Assembly: GCA_900766355.1 (NCBI GenBank)
Contig: CAAFVD010000116.1
Coordinates: forward strand, 1 to 64,000
Direction of reading: 5' to 3'
From: Candidatus Gastranaerophilales bacterium
GTDB taxonomy: Bacteria; Cyanobacteriota; Vampirovibrionia; Gastranaerophilales; Gastranaerophilaceae
Length of the DNA: 64,000 nucleotides
Shown here piece by piece: positions 35,495-44,705 of this stretch (the first letter of the stretch is position 1; each line of letters opens with the position of its first letter). A program made the translations under genes and the position numbers. The notes under the pieces are model-generated. The model saw only the letters and a list, made by a program, of their open reading frames with translations, did no database searches and was not told the origin of the DNA.

Positions 35495-36259
35495 ATGATA
35501 TCTACTGTTACTTCAATAAATAATATAAGTGTACAAGGTGATAACAAGCAGTTTTTTAAGACAGTACGACCTGTTACAAATACTGCGACAAATCCTGTTG
35601 CTCAAAAAAAGCTTACAAAGAATGAGAAATTAGGTATTCAAATGTCAACAGCATTAGGGGTTCTTGCTAGTTTAATGCTATTAGCCAAAACATCAAAACG
35701 ACCTTATTCTCTTAATATAAAAAGAATGGTATCAACACCTTTTAAAGAAACATTTTTAGGCAAAGAAGATTATACATTTGGAAAAGTCTTAACAGTTGGT
35801 GCAGGCTCTTGTTTAGGTGGACTTGCTGGAGGTTTAGTTTTTGACAAAAACAAAAATAATCGTCAAGCAAAATATAGAGAAACCTTAAACCAATATACAA
35901 ATATTTCACTACCAATTTCCACCGTAGCAGGGGCAGATTGGTTGGTAAAGAAAGTTACACCAAAACTATCCCCAATAGCAGGCAAAACGTGTGGAATTCT
36001 TTTCCCTATAATAGGTTTGGCTACAGGTATTATTGCAGGTAACAAAATAGCTAACAAATTAAATACTTTAATCTTCCACAAAAAAGAAAAACGTCCTATT
36101 GAATTGACAGATATGCCTGCTCATTTAGATGATATCTGTATGACATCTCAATATATTGCAAAAGATAATATTGTGACAAAACTTGCTTCAAGATTTGTTC
36201 CTATTGCGTTAATGGTTGCAGGTAATGAAATCGGTAAGAAACAAGAAAAACAAGTTTAA
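35495..36259 (+). CDS. Hypothetical protein with glycine-rich membrane-like segments
   Basis: I do not recognise this 254-residue protein. The N-terminus (about 1-45) is polar and Asn/Thr/Val-rich without a signal peptide. Three short hydrophobic stretches follow: LGVLASLMLLAK (54-65), VGAGSCLGGLAGGLVF and GILFPIIGLATGIIAG. They are Gly/Ala-rich and may insert in or lie on a membrane. The last 60 residues are polar. N-terminal segments like this one are, from memory, frequent in Gastranaerophilales hypothetical proteins. TAAACT lies 6 bases before the ATG and there is no ribosome site; leaderless expression is possible. Confidence 0.65.
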   Translation: MISTVTSINNISVQGDNKQFFKTVRPVTNTATNPVAQKKLTKNEKLGIQMSTALGVLASLMLLAKTSKRPYSLNIKRMVSTPFKETFLGKEDYTFGKVLTVGAGSCLGGLAGGLVFDKNKNNRQAKYRETLNQYTNISLPISTVAGADWLVKKVTPKLSPIAGKTCGILFPIIGLATGIIAGNKIANKLNTLIFHKKEKRPIELTDMPAHLDDICMTSQYIAKDNIVTKLASRFVPIALMVAGNEIGKKQEKQV

Positions 36260-36304
36260 ATTTAATATGATAGTAATGGTAGAATGAGAGGGCTTCTTTT
36301 TTTA

Positions 36305-36332
36305 TTGCAAATTTTTCTTCTTGTATTAGAAT
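36305..36332 (+). promoter_or_regulatory. Promoter of the aminotransferase gene
   Basis: TTGCAA (36305-36310), a 16-base spacer and TAGAAT (36327-36332). Transcription would start near 36339, leaving a leader of about 26 bases that holds the AAGGG ribosome site. This is a normal leadered promoter. Confidence 0.5.
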
Positions 36333-36364
36333 AAAGTTTTAACAGTATGAGAAGGGATTTATTC

Positions 36365-37600
36365 ATGAAAGAATTATTCAATGATTACGTAAAATCAATA
36401 AGCACATATATTATGTTTCAGATTAAAGCAAAAGCAAATGCTTTAAGATCTGAATTAGAAAAGAAAAACAGAAGTCCTATATTTTTATCAATGGGTGCTC
36501 CTGTAGAAAACCCTCCTCAAAAAATGTTTGATGTATTAAAAGCAGAAATGGATAAAACAGGTGTTCATACTTATTCTACACCGAAAGGTGAAAAATATTT
36601 TGTAGAAGCTATTGCTAAAAAGATGAAATCTCGTTTTGGTGTTGAACTTGACCCTTCTACTGAAATTTGTTCATTATTAGGTTCAAAAGAAGGTTTAGCA
36701 AACTTTATTCGAGTTTTAATAAACCCAACAACAAATAAAGAAGAACAAGAAGTTATTTTTGTTCCAGACCCTGGATATGCGTCTTATGGTCAAATGATAA
36801 CTATCGCTGGTGGTAAATCATATCCTGTGCCATTAACACCTGAAAACAACTTTATGCCAAACCTTGATGAGGTTTGGGATAGTTATATCAAAGAAGGTGG
36901 AAAGGCTGAAAAAGTTAAGGCTTTGATTATTAATTATCCGAATAATCCGTTAGGTGCTACTGCGACAAGAGAATATTACAAACATTGTGTAGAATTTTGT
37001 AAAAAACATCATATTCTTTTGATGTCAGATGCTGCTTATGCTGATTTGTATTTTAATGAAGAAGATAAACCGTTTAGTATTTTAGAGTTTGAAGGTGCAA
37101 AAGATATTGCAGTAGAATTCTTTAGTTTCTCAAAACCATATGCTATGACAGGCATGCGTGCAGGTTGGATTTGTGGAAATAAAGATGCCGTTGGTTATTT
37201 AGCCGTTCTTAAATCTACTATTGATAATGGCTTGTATAAACCATTGCAAACTGCTTGTGCTGAAATTCTAAATTCTAAAGAAGGTGACGAATACACTAGA
37301 GAAGCAAATCTTAGATTGAAAAAGAAACAAGATTTATTTGTTAAAGGTTTAAAAGAATTAGGTTGGTCAGATTTTTATATTCCAAACGCAACATTCTATC
37401 TATGGTTACCAATACCAAAAAGATTTAAAACATCACAAGAATTTACTGATGCATTGTTAGAAAAATCAGGTATTGTTGCAGTTCCAGGACATGCTTATGG
37501 CAAATACGGAGAAGGCTTCTTTAGAGTTTCTATTGTATGCTCAGAAGAACAAATAACAGAATGTATAGACCGTATGAAAGCCGATGGGTTTAGTTATTAA
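36365..37600 (+). CDS. Class I/II PLP aminotransferase, LL-diaminopimelate aminotransferase-like
   Basis: The 411-residue PLP enzyme is of the aspartate aminotransferase fold. Motifs: LLGSKEGLANF, VPDPGYASYGQ, NYPNNPLGA, MSDAAYADLYF and FFSFSKPYAMTGMRAGW with the PLP-binding Lys. The GSKEG...PDPGY...NYPNNP pattern is close to LL-diaminopimelate aminotransferases, which would fit the meso-DAP MurE in this window, but another amino acid could be the substrate. I chose the ATG at 36365 because AAGGG lies 9 bases before it. An ATG 6 codons earlier lacks a ribosome site. Confidence 0.75.
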   Translation: MKELFNDYVKSISTYIMFQIKAKANALRSELEKKNRSPIFLSMGAPVENPPQKMFDVLKAEMDKTGVHTYSTPKGEKYFVEAIAKKMKSRFGVELDPSTEICSLLGSKEGLANFIRVLINPTTNKEEQEVIFVPDPGYASYGQMITIAGGKSYPVPLTPENNFMPNLDEVWDSYIKEGGKAEKVKALIINYPNNPLGATATREYYKHCVEFCKKHHILLMSDAAYADLYFNEEDKPFSILEFEGAKDIAVEFFSFSKPYAMTGMRAGWICGNKDAVGYLAVLKSTIDNGLYKPLQTACAEILNSKEGDEYTREANLRLKKKQDLFVKGLKELGWSDFYIPNATFYLWLPIPKRFKTSQEFTDALLEKSGIVAVPGHAYGKYGEGFFRVSIVCSEEQITECIDRMKADGFSY

Positions 37601-37632
37601 AGATAATAAGTGATTAAGGGAATAAAATCTTA

Positions 37633-37765
37633 CTGTCATCTTGAGCGTAAGCGAAAGATCTCTAACAAGGCTTGATATTAATTTGCATGAGATTCTTCGC
37701 CTAAAGGCTCTGAATGACTGTTCGGATTTGCATGAAATTCTTCGGGCTACGCCATCTGAATAACG
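37633..37765. repeat. Degenerate palindromic repeat (GTCAT-GAGCG-AGATCT type)
   Basis: An imperfect inverted repeat: arm 37633-37661 (CTGTCATCTTGAGCG, then GCGAAAGATCT) and arm 37690-37720, whose reverse complement reads CAGTCATTCAGAGC, then GGCGAAGAATCT. A third, broken half copy follows at 37733-37765 (AAATTCTTCGGGCTACGCC...). It belongs to the widespread family of short palindromic repeats around GTCATTCTGAGCGAAGCGAAGAATCTC. It lies in the 200-base gap between the convergent aminotransferase and LD-carboxypeptidase genes and may serve as their terminator. Confidence 0.7.
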
Positions 37766-37799
37766 ATAAATTTTTCTTATTAACTTGAACTTATTTACT

Positions 37800-38684
37800 T
37801 TACTCTAAAACCACTTTATCATTCTCAAGTACGCATTTTGCACCATATGGAATTGTGGCTTTGGTTTTGTTGTGAGATATCTTAAAACCTGATGTTACTG
37901 GAATGTCAAGCTCATTGGCTATATTATCAAACAAGGTCATTAATTGCTCAGGATAGCCTGTATCTAAAAATTCTCCAAACACTATACCTTTAACATTTGT
38001 TCTAAATTGTTCAATATTCATTAATTGAGTTAACATTTTATCTATTTTATAAACAGGTTCATTCAAGTCCTCTGCAAAAAATATAATATCCTCATTCGGT
38101 ATAAAATCAATACCTGCAAGAGAAACAACAGATGCCAAATTTCCACCCCATAATATACCTTCGCATTTTCCTTCTTTATGGACTTTTTGACCAATAAGAG
38201 TTTGAGGTTGATTAGTTATAGCTTTAAAAAAACTATCCATCGTAAATTTGTCTTTTTTCTCTGCTCCAAAATCACCCTTCATCATAGGTGATGAATATGT
38301 TATTAAATTTGCACGTTTTAAAAACATTGCAGAAAGAACAGTTATATCAGAATATCCACAGAAATTTTTAGGGTTAGATTTGATGAGATTATAATCAATA
38401 TCATTTATTAATCTCAATGCACCGTAACCACCTCTAGCACAAATAATTGTATCAATTTCATCATTAGAAAATGCCCAATGAATATCTTCTATTCTTGCTT
38501 TATCAGGGGCAGATAAATATCTGTCTTGCTCAAATAAATGTTTTGAAAAAACAACTTGATATCCCATTGTTTCAAAAAAAGATTTTGCTCTATAAATAGC
38601 TTCTTGCTCACAAATTGGTCCAGAAGGCGCAATAACACCGATTGTATCACCAACTTTTAAAGGTTTTGGTAAAATATAACTCAT
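37800..38684 (-). CDS. LD-carboxypeptidase (peptidase family S66, LdcA-like)
   Basis: The 294-residue enzyme trims the terminal D-Ala from tetrapeptides during peptidoglycan recycling. Family segments: VGDTIGVIAPSGP at the N-terminus, CARGGYGALRLI, FCGYSDITVL with the nucleophilic Ser, and the C-terminal FGEF/SGFKISHNK region. There is no signal peptide, consistent with a cytoplasmic recycling role. AAGGAG precedes the ATG. It is divergent from dnaX. Confidence 0.9.
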   Translation of the reverse strand: MSYILPKPLKVGDTIGVIAPSGPICEQEAIYRAKSFFETMGYQVVFSKHLFEQDRYLSAPDKARIEDIHWAFSNDEIDTIICARGGYGALRLINDIDYNLIKSNPKNFCGYSDITVLSAMFLKRANLITYSSPMMKGDFGAEKKDKFTMDSFFKAITNQPQTLIGQKVHKEGKCEGILWGGNLASVVSLAGIDFIPNEDIIFFAEDLNEPVYKIDKMLTQLMNIEQFRTNVKGIVFGEFLDTGYPEQLMTLFDNIANELDIPVTSGFKISHNKTKATIPYGAKCVLENDKVVLE

Positions 38685-38697
38685 CTTATCTCCTTTG

Positions 38698-38706
38698 TGA
38701 TATGAT
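38698..38706 (+). promoter_or_regulatory. Extended -10 promoter of dnaX (leaderless type)
   Basis: TGATATGAT, an extended -10 box, ends 6 bases before the dnaX ATG at 38713. No ribosome site fits between them. It overlaps the 5' region of the divergent LD-carboxypeptidase gene. Confidence 0.55.
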
Positions 38707-38712
38707 TATAGC

Positions 38713-40557
38713 ATGAGTGAGACTTATATACCTTTATATAGAAAATATCGTCCACAAAAGCTTGAGGAAGTTGTAGGGCAAGAGCATATAAAGCAGGCTC
38801 TTTCTAATGCAATAACATTAGGCAAAATCTCACATGCGTATTTGTTTACAGGACCTCGAGGTACTGGTAAAACTTCAACTGCAAGGATTTTAGCTAAATC
38901 TCTAAATTGTGTTGAAGGCCCAACAGTAACCCCTTGTGGCAAGTGTGCAAGTTGTGTTGATATTACAAATACAGTACCTATTGACGTAATAGAAATTGAT
39001 GCTGCTAGTAACAGAAAAGTCGAAGATGCTCAAAATATCTTAGAAAAAATCCAATATGTTCCAGTTAATGGAAAATATAAAATCTATATTATAGACGAAG
39101 TCCACATGTTAACAAACACAGCTTTTAATGCGTTGTTAAAAACATTAGAAGAACCACCAAAGAATGTTGTGTTTATTCTTGCAACTACAGAATCGCACAA
39201 AGTTCTTGATACAATAAAGAGCCGTTGTCAAAGATTTGATTTCAGAAGAATTACAACAGATGATATAGCAAAACACCTTAGATATATATCAGACAAAGAA
39301 AATATTAAAATTTCTGACGGTGCGCTATATTCAATCGCAAAAAACTCTGCAGGTGGAATGCGTGACAGTATTGCACTTTTAGACCAAGTTAGTATATTAG
39401 GTGAATCTAAAGAAATAACGGAAGATGACATAAATAATTTATTAGGTCGAATATCTTTTGATGTTTTAAACGAAATGGCTCAATATATTATTGATTCTGA
39501 TTCAATAAATGCCGTAAAAATTTTAGAAAAGGTTTACAACTCAGGCAACGAGCCTGTTCAAATTCTTTCAAACTTGATGTATTATTTCAAAAACCTTTTA
39601 ATAGTAAAAAACTGTGATGCTAATACAACAATTGAACTTACAAACTTAAACGAAGTACAATTAAAAGAATTAGACAGGCAAAAAGAGGTCGTAGAAACTC
39701 ATCAGATAGTATTTTTAATTGAAAAAATCGCAAATTATATAAAAGAAATAAAGACTACAGTAAATCAACAAATGTGGTTAGAAGTTGCGTTAATTGATTT
39801 GTCAAACTTAACAAATAATACAAAACTTATAGAGTTACAAACTCGTTTACAAGCTTTAGAATCAGGAACGGTTACACAAACTCCTCAAAGACGAGTTGCT
39901 ACACCTGTTCAGTCTGCACCAAAAACGGTTGTTCCACAACCTATTCAACCTCAAAATATTTCCAAACCTGTAGAAAACAGTCAACCTAAACCTGAAAGTA
40001 AACCTGTTCAAAATACAGTAGAAGAAAAAGCAGAAGAATTTACACCGATGCCAAAAGCTAAAAAGCTTGACCCATCTACAGATATTAGAAGTTTATGGGG
40101 AGAATTATTATCGCATATAAAAAGTCCATCAACTCATGCATTGCTAAAACTTGCAAACCCTGTAAAAATTGCACCTGATGAAGTTGTGATTACATTCAAG
40201 CAATCAATTTTTGTAAAACAAGCAAGTGAAGGACAAAAGAAAATTGCAATAATGGAAGCCGCAGACGAGATGTTTGGACAAAAAAATACGGTTGTTAATA
40301 TAAGAACACCCTTAGAGTCAGATGTTGATTTGGGTAAAATTGTACCTGCAAAACCAAAGCCACAGCCTACAGTTGCTCCAAAAACATTAGCAGAACCAAA
40401 ATCTGAGGTTTCGGAAGAAGAAATAGAAACTGCTAATGAAGAAATTCAAGCAAAACCTCAAGAAGAAAAAAAAACTGAAAAACAACAATCAGAAACATTT
40501 GAATCTGACCAATCAAAAATGATAAAAGACCTTTTTGACGGCAAGTATATTAACTAA
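38713..40557 (+). CDS. dnaX: DNA polymerase III subunit gamma/tau
   Basis: The 614-residue clamp-loader subunit has Walker A GPRGTGKT (47-54), a zinc site of four cysteines (66, 75, 78, 81), Walker B IYIIDEVHML, sensor 1 and the SRCQRF motif. AAA+ domains run to about residue 365. A Pro/Gln/Glu/Lys-rich linker (about 385-450) and a C-terminal domain (about 450-530) with another disordered acidic/Pro tail follow. No obvious slippery A-run with a stop is seen, so only the long form is expected. The mRNA appears to be leaderless. Confidence 0.95.
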   Translation: MSETYIPLYRKYRPQKLEEVVGQEHIKQALSNAITLGKISHAYLFTGPRGTGKTSTARILAKSLNCVEGPTVTPCGKCASCVDITNTVPIDVIEIDAASNRKVEDAQNILEKIQYVPVNGKYKIYIIDEVHMLTNTAFNALLKTLEEPPKNVVFILATTESHKVLDTIKSRCQRFDFRRITTDDIAKHLRYISDKENIKISDGALYSIAKNSAGGMRDSIALLDQVSILGESKEITEDDINNLLGRISFDVLNEMAQYIIDSDSINAVKILEKVYNSGNEPVQILSNLMYYFKNLLIVKNCDANTTIELTNLNEVQLKELDRQKEVVETHQIVFLIEKIANYIKEIKTTVNQQMWLEVALIDLSNLTNNTKLIELQTRLQALESGTVTQTPQRRVATPVQSAPKTVVPQPIQPQNISKPVENSQPKPESKPVQNTVEEKAEEFTPMPKAKKLDPSTDIRSLWGELLSHIKSPSTHALLKLANPVKIAPDEVVITFKQSIFVKQASEGQKKIAIMEAADEMFGQKNTVVNIRTPLESDVDLGKIVPAKPKPQPTVAPKTLAEPKSEVSEEEIETANEEIQAKPQEEKKTEKQQSETFESDQSKMIKDLFDGKYIN

Positions 40558-40620
40558 CTTTTTACAATTAATTATTTTTCTCTGTTTGGTGTAAAATATT
40601 TATATTAGGGAGAAAAATAT

Positions 40621-40968
40621 ATGTTATTAGAGTTTTTAAATTCAAAAATTCACAGAGCCACAATTACAGCCTCTGACTTAAATTATGTTGGTTCTATTAC
40701 TATAGATGCAGATATATTAGATGCTGCTAATATCAAAGAATATCAAAAAGTTGATATTCTTAATATAAATAACGGTGAAAGATTTCAAACTTATGCCATT
40801 AAAGGTGAAAGAAAATCAAAAATCTTTTGCGTAAACGGAGCAGCTGCAAGAAAAGTTCAAAAAGGTGACAGAGTAATAATCGTATCTTATGGATATTTTT
40901 CAGAGGACGAACTTAAAAATCACAAACCAACTATTGTTCAAATTGATGACGATAATAATATAATTTAG
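40621..40968 (+). CDS. panD: Aspartate 1-decarboxylase
   Basis: The 115-residue protein is a pyruvoyl-dependent decarboxylase that makes beta-alanine for pantothenate and coenzyme A. The self-cleavage site is Gly24-Ser25 in NYVGSITID; Ser25 becomes the pyruvoyl group. The conserved RFQTYAI and NGAAARKV segments are present. GGGAG lies 9 bases before the ATG and the gene probably has its own promoter. Confidence 0.95.
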   Translation: MLLEFLNSKIHRATITASDLNYVGSITIDADILDAANIKEYQKVDILNINNGERFQTYAIKGERKSKIFCVNGAAARKVQKGDRVIIVSYGYFSEDELKNHKPTIVQIDDDNNII

Positions 40969-40976
40969 GTATATTT

Positions 40977-41120
40977 ATGGATTTCAGACCAAAAAAGAAA
41001 AAAAAATTTAATATAAAGACCTCAAATATGGGTGTTGATATTGATAAAAACGAATATCAAACAATTAGCGAATCCGACACTAATTATCCTGAAAAATATT
41101 TTAGCAAAAATAAGAGGTAG
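40977..41120 (+). CDS. Small basic hypothetical protein (47 residues)
   Basis: A short frame runs from the ATG at 40977 to the TAG at 41118-41120. The product begins MDFRPKKKKKF, with a strongly basic N-terminus, and then is polar and acidic. It fills exactly the gap between panD and the response regulator gene. Its stop codon lies next to the ribosome site of the regulator (GAGGTAG), suggesting translational coupling. I see no strong ribosome site before it (only AGG), so it could also be a chance frame or just a leader. The function is unknown. Confidence 0.45.
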   Translation: MDFRPKKKKKFNIKTSNMGVDIDKNEYQTISESDTNYPEKYFSKNKR

Positions 41121-41124
41121 GCAC

Positions 41125-41832
41125 ATGACAGAAATGAAAAGAATATTAATTGTTGATGATGATGATGAAATCAGAGAGCTTTTAGAGTTTGATATTTCTC
41201 ATAGTGGTTATTTTGTAGATACGGCTTCTGATGGTAAAGAAGGGTTACAAAAAGCGCTTAACAATTCTTACGACTTAATTTTGCTAGATGTTATGATGCC
41301 AAAAATGAACGGATTTGACGTCTGCAAGAATATTCGTCAAGCAAAACTTTCTATTCCTATCCTTATGCTTACTGCAAAAGGTACAATTAACGATAAAACT
41401 ATAGGTTTTGACTGTGGTGCTGATGATTATTTAGTAAAACCTTTTGACGTTCAAGAAGTACTTTTAAGAATAAGAGTCCTATTAAGACGAAATCAACCTC
41501 AAGAAACAAATTCTATATCCAACGAAATTCTTAAATCAGGAAATATTGAAATATTCCCTGAAACTCTAGAAGCAGTTATTCTAAACAAAAAAGTAAAACT
41601 AACTCCAACAGAGTTTGAAATTTTGTATTGCTTAATGCAACATTTTAACACACCTGTAACTTTGGCAACATTACTTGACGAAGTTTGGGGATACGATAGT
41701 GATGAAGATGTACGTATGGTAAGAGTTCATGTTGGTGGATTGAGAAACAAAATAGAGCCAGAACCTAAAAAACCTCAATACCTTCACACAGTCACAAATG
41801 TTGGTTATAAGCTAACACCTTTTGGAGAATAA
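41125..41832 (+). CDS. OmpR-type response regulator
   Basis: The 235-residue regulator has a receiver domain with VDDDDE (acidic pocket, 10-15), the phospho-acceptor Asp55 in LILLDVMMP, the LTAKGT switch and YLVKPF, followed by an OmpR/PhoB winged helix (about 140-232) with RVHVGGLRNKIE. AGAGGTAG precedes the ATG at 41125; a longer frame begins at 41032 but its extra codons are not conserved. It pairs with the histidine kinase 3 bases downstream. The regulated genes are unknown. Confidence 0.93.
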   Translation: MTEMKRILIVDDDDEIRELLEFDISHSGYFVDTASDGKEGLQKALNNSYDLILLDVMMPKMNGFDVCKNIRQAKLSIPILMLTAKGTINDKTIGFDCGADDYLVKPFDVQEVLLRIRVLLRRNQPQETNSISNEILKSGNIEIFPETLEAVILNKKVKLTPTEFEILYCLMQHFNTPVTLATLLDEVWGYDSDEDVRMVRVHVGGLRNKIEPEPKKPQYLHTVTNVGYKLTPFGE

Positions 41833-41835
41833 TTT

Positions 41836-43515
41836 ATGGCTATAACAATAAGAACATCTCGTTTAAAAATTGTTGAACAAATTGCAATTGTTCTCTTTTT
41901 TGCAGTTGTTATTCCTATGACAATAAGTGGTTTTATTATAAACAATATCAACCAACAATCAGTTAGAAACCAATTAAAAGTTACGGCTGAACTTATTGCA
42001 AATATGGTATCTGAAGAAATTGATGTGTTTCAAACGACTGCAACAAATGAACTCAAACAAATTGTCATGACTCTTAATTATTTTTCTACAGATAATGATA
42101 AACAAATCTATCTACAACAAGTTACTAAGAATTCAGATGTTTATAAAAAATTATTTATTGTAAATTCATACGCAGAATTTCAAACAATATATGATAAATG
42201 TATTCATAATGAAGAAACTGCGATGTGTCAAAAACTTAAAAACGGCAAATATTTAGTTGCAGTATTTGATATCTCTGTACTAAAAGACCAATTATTCAGT
42301 CCATTAAACGAAGACAAAAGACAAATTTATATCGTTTCACCATCTGGATATCTATTAACTTCATATAACTATAATGATAAAATTTATAACCAAAGTCTTT
42401 CTCAATTACCAAACGAAAAAGTTACTAATAAAGCAACCGTTTTTGGAAAAATAAAAAACCAACCATTTGTATATCTAAAAAAAGATAATCCACAATTAAC
42501 AATTATCGTTAATACTCCTAGAGATATGACCCGTTCAACTATTGAATACAACCGAGCAAAAATAATTCTATCTGTTTTAATCGCATCTCTTACTGTGTTA
42601 TTTATAGTTGGACTTTATACTTATTATCTATATATTAATATAAGACAGTTATTCAAAGCTATTATTGCAATATCAAAAGGTAATTATCGCAGAAGAATAA
42701 GATTATTGTCTAGCATATTTACTCCTTATGAAATCATATTCTTAGCTTTTGAGTTTAATCGAATGGTCAAGCAAATCAATAAATCATACTCAAAACTAAA
42801 AAAAACAAATAAAGAATTAAAAGAATTAAACGAATTTCGTTCCAATATGATTGATACAGTAAGTCACGAATTAAGAACTCCTTTAACAAGTATTCAAGGA
42901 TACACATCAAGATTATTGCGACAAGACATTGAAATAGATAAAGAAACCCAACAAAAATCCTTAAAAGTTATAAAAAAACAATCTGAACGATTAAAAAGAA
43001 TGATAGAGGATTTACTTGTAATACCTGACATCGAAGATTCAAGACTTAATGTAATAATGGATTCAATATCTGTACCTGAAATTATTGAAGATGCAATATT
43101 ATTAATAAAAAATTCATCATCAAAAACAATAGTGAACAAAGTCCCAGAAGATTTACCTTTAATCTATGCTGATAGAGATAGATTTGAACAAGTTATTATC
43201 AACCTTATAGAAAACGCTGTTAAGTATGCAGAAGAAGATACTGACATTTTAATTAACGCTGGCGAAGATAACGGAAAAATCTTTATTGAAATAAATAATA
43301 AATACCCACTTATCTCTAGAGAAAAGCTTAAAACATTATTCGACAAGTTCACTCGCATGGACGATAAAACAACAAGAACAACTCGAGGAACAGGATTAGG
43401 ACTATTTATTGTAAAAGGTTTGGTCGAAGCTATGAATGGGGAAGTTAGACTATATTCAACTGAAGAATTTGGTTTTACTGTAAAAATTTTCTTAGAAAAG
43501 GCTAACCAAGAATGA
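41836..43515 (+). CDS. Membrane sensor histidine kinase
   Basis: The 559-residue kinase has two membrane helices (about 13-36 and 243-266) around a periplasmic sensor of about 200 residues, a HAMP-like linker, and the phospho-acceptor His344 in TVSHELRTPL. It then has an HATPase domain with NLIENAVKYA and the G-box GTGLGLFIVKGL. The sensor domain has no fold I recognise. GGAG lies before the ATG. Its ATGA end overlaps tadA. It forms a two-component system with the preceding regulator. Confidence 0.93.
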   Translation: MAITIRTSRLKIVEQIAIVLFFAVVIPMTISGFIINNINQQSVRNQLKVTAELIANMVSEEIDVFQTTATNELKQIVMTLNYFSTDNDKQIYLQQVTKNSDVYKKLFIVNSYAEFQTIYDKCIHNEETAMCQKLKNGKYLVAVFDISVLKDQLFSPLNEDKRQIYIVSPSGYLLTSYNYNDKIYNQSLSQLPNEKVTNKATVFGKIKNQPFVYLKKDNPQLTIIVNTPRDMTRSTIEYNRAKIILSVLIASLTVLFIVGLYTYYLYINIRQLFKAIIAISKGNYRRRIRLLSSIFTPYEIIFLAFEFNRMVKQINKSYSKLKKTNKELKELNEFRSNMIDTVSHELRTPLTSIQGYTSRLLRQDIEIDKETQQKSLKVIKKQSERLKRMIEDLLVIPDIEDSRLNVIMDSISVPEIIEDAILLIKNSSSKTIVNKVPEDLPLIYADRDRFEQVIINLIENAVKYAEEDTDILINAGEDNGKIFIEINNKYPLISREKLKTLFDKFTRMDDKTTRTTRGTGLGLFIVKGLVEAMNGEVRLYSTEEFGFTVKIFLEKANQE

Positions 43516-43925
43516 AAAAGGCTATAGAAGAAGCAAAAAAAGTAACAATAGATATTCCTGTTGGAGTTGTTATAAAAAAAAATAATAAAGTCCTTGTATC
43601 ATGCCACAACCTAAAAGAAGAATTGAAGGATACAACTGCACACGCAGAAATTCTTGCAATAAGACAAGCGGAACAACTACTAGGTCGTTGGCGACTTGAA
43701 GATTGTGATATGTTTGTAACATTAGAACCATGCCCTATGTGTGCTTGGGCGATATTACAATCTCGAATTAAAAATTTATATTTCGGGAGCTATGACAGAC
43801 AATATGGAGGTTTTTCAGTTTGTCACCTTGATAAAATAATTAATTCTTCAACTAAAATATATGGTGGTATTATGGAAGAAGAATGTGACAATTTACTAAA
43901 TAATTTCTTTAAGAAAATAAGATGA
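43512..43925 (+). CDS. tadA: tRNA-specific adenosine deaminase
   Basis: The 137-residue zinc deaminase makes inosine at the wobble position of tRNA-Arg. The HAEILAI motif gives zinc ligand His44 and catalytic Glu46; EPCPMCAWA gives Cys74 and Cys77. The length is slightly short for TadA (about 150-165), with the N-terminus trimmed. It overlaps the kinase gene and the next gene by 4 bases each, so it is part of a run of coupled genes. Confidence 0.88.
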   Translation: MKKAIEEAKKVTIDIPVGVVIKKNNKVLVSCHNLKEELKDTTAHAEILAIRQAEQLLGRWRLEDCDMFVTLEPCPMCAWAILQSRIKNLYFGSYDRQYGGFSVCHLDKIINSSTKIYGGIMEEECDNLLNNFFKKIR

Positions 43926-44668
43926 TTACAAAAACAGAACTAGACAAATTAGTAGAAAAATACGAAAATAAAACATTTATAGAATCTGACCCTATCCAAA
44001 TTCCACATAGATATAAAGACAAAGAGGATATAGAGATAGTGGCCTTTATATCTGCATTATTTGCTTATGGTAGTCGTAAAGTTTTTATACCCAAATTAGA
44101 TGAACTATTTTCAAAAATGGGGAAAAAGCCTTTAGAATATATAAAAAATGGCGAATTTTCAAATTTGATAAATTTTAATTATCGATTTGCAAAAGAAAAT
44201 GATGTGATTGAGATTTTGAAAATTTTATCTAAACTTTATAACTCAAACGAAACTATCCGAACTTTATTTAGGTATGGATACGAGCAAAAATCGAATATAA
44301 AAGGTATGCTACAAGTAGTTACTGACTATTTTTACTTAAATTCTACTGATAATGTTGGTGAGGGGTTTTATTTTATGTTAGCAAACCCAAAGAATAATGG
44401 TGCAATGAAAAGACTAAACATGTTCTTGCGTTGGCTTGTAAGAAAACCTCCTGTAGATTTCGGATTGTGGGATTTTATCCCAACTTCTGAATTATTAATT
44501 CCTTTAGACACGCATGTCGCAAAAATATCACGAGAAATGAATTTGTTAACTAGAAAAAGTAATGATTTTAAAGCGGTTTTAGAATTAACAGACAAACTCA
44601 AACAATTTGATGCTAATGACCCTACAAAATATGATTTTGCAATATATGCAAAAGGAATAAATGAATAG
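43922..44668 (+). CDS. TIGR02757/DUF2400 family protein (HhH-GPD-related)
   Basis: The 248-residue protein belongs to the TIGR02757/DUF2400 family, related in fold to DNA glycosylases with a helix-hairpin-helix. Segments seen are FAYGSRK, the CKRLNMFLRW-like motif MKRLNMFLRWLVRK, and PLDTHVAKISR with an Asp at the expected catalytic position. Its substrate is not established. It overlaps tadA by ATGA. Confidence 0.85.
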   Translation: MITKTELDKLVEKYENKTFIESDPIQIPHRYKDKEDIEIVAFISALFAYGSRKVFIPKLDELFSKMGKKPLEYIKNGEFSNLINFNYRFAKENDVIEILKILSKLYNSNETIRTLFRYGYEQKSNIKGMLQVVTDYFYLNSTDNVGEGFYFMLANPKNNGAMKRLNMFLRWLVRKPPVDFGLWDFIPTSELLIPLDTHVAKISREMNLLTRKSNDFKAVLELTDKLKQFDANDPTKYDFAIYAKGINE

Positions 44669-44705
44669 CTAAATGAATAGCAACTACTCCATACGGTTGA
44701 TTTCT

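Noticed and set aside
37620..37765. CRISPR array
   Set aside because: Only one inverted pair and a half copy are present, without regular spacers; it is a palindromic repeat. No CRISPR array or cas gene was seen anywhere in the window.
38713..40557. Programmed frameshift for a short DnaX (gamma) form
   Set aside because: No A6G-type slippery site followed by a close out-of-frame stop and stem was noticed.
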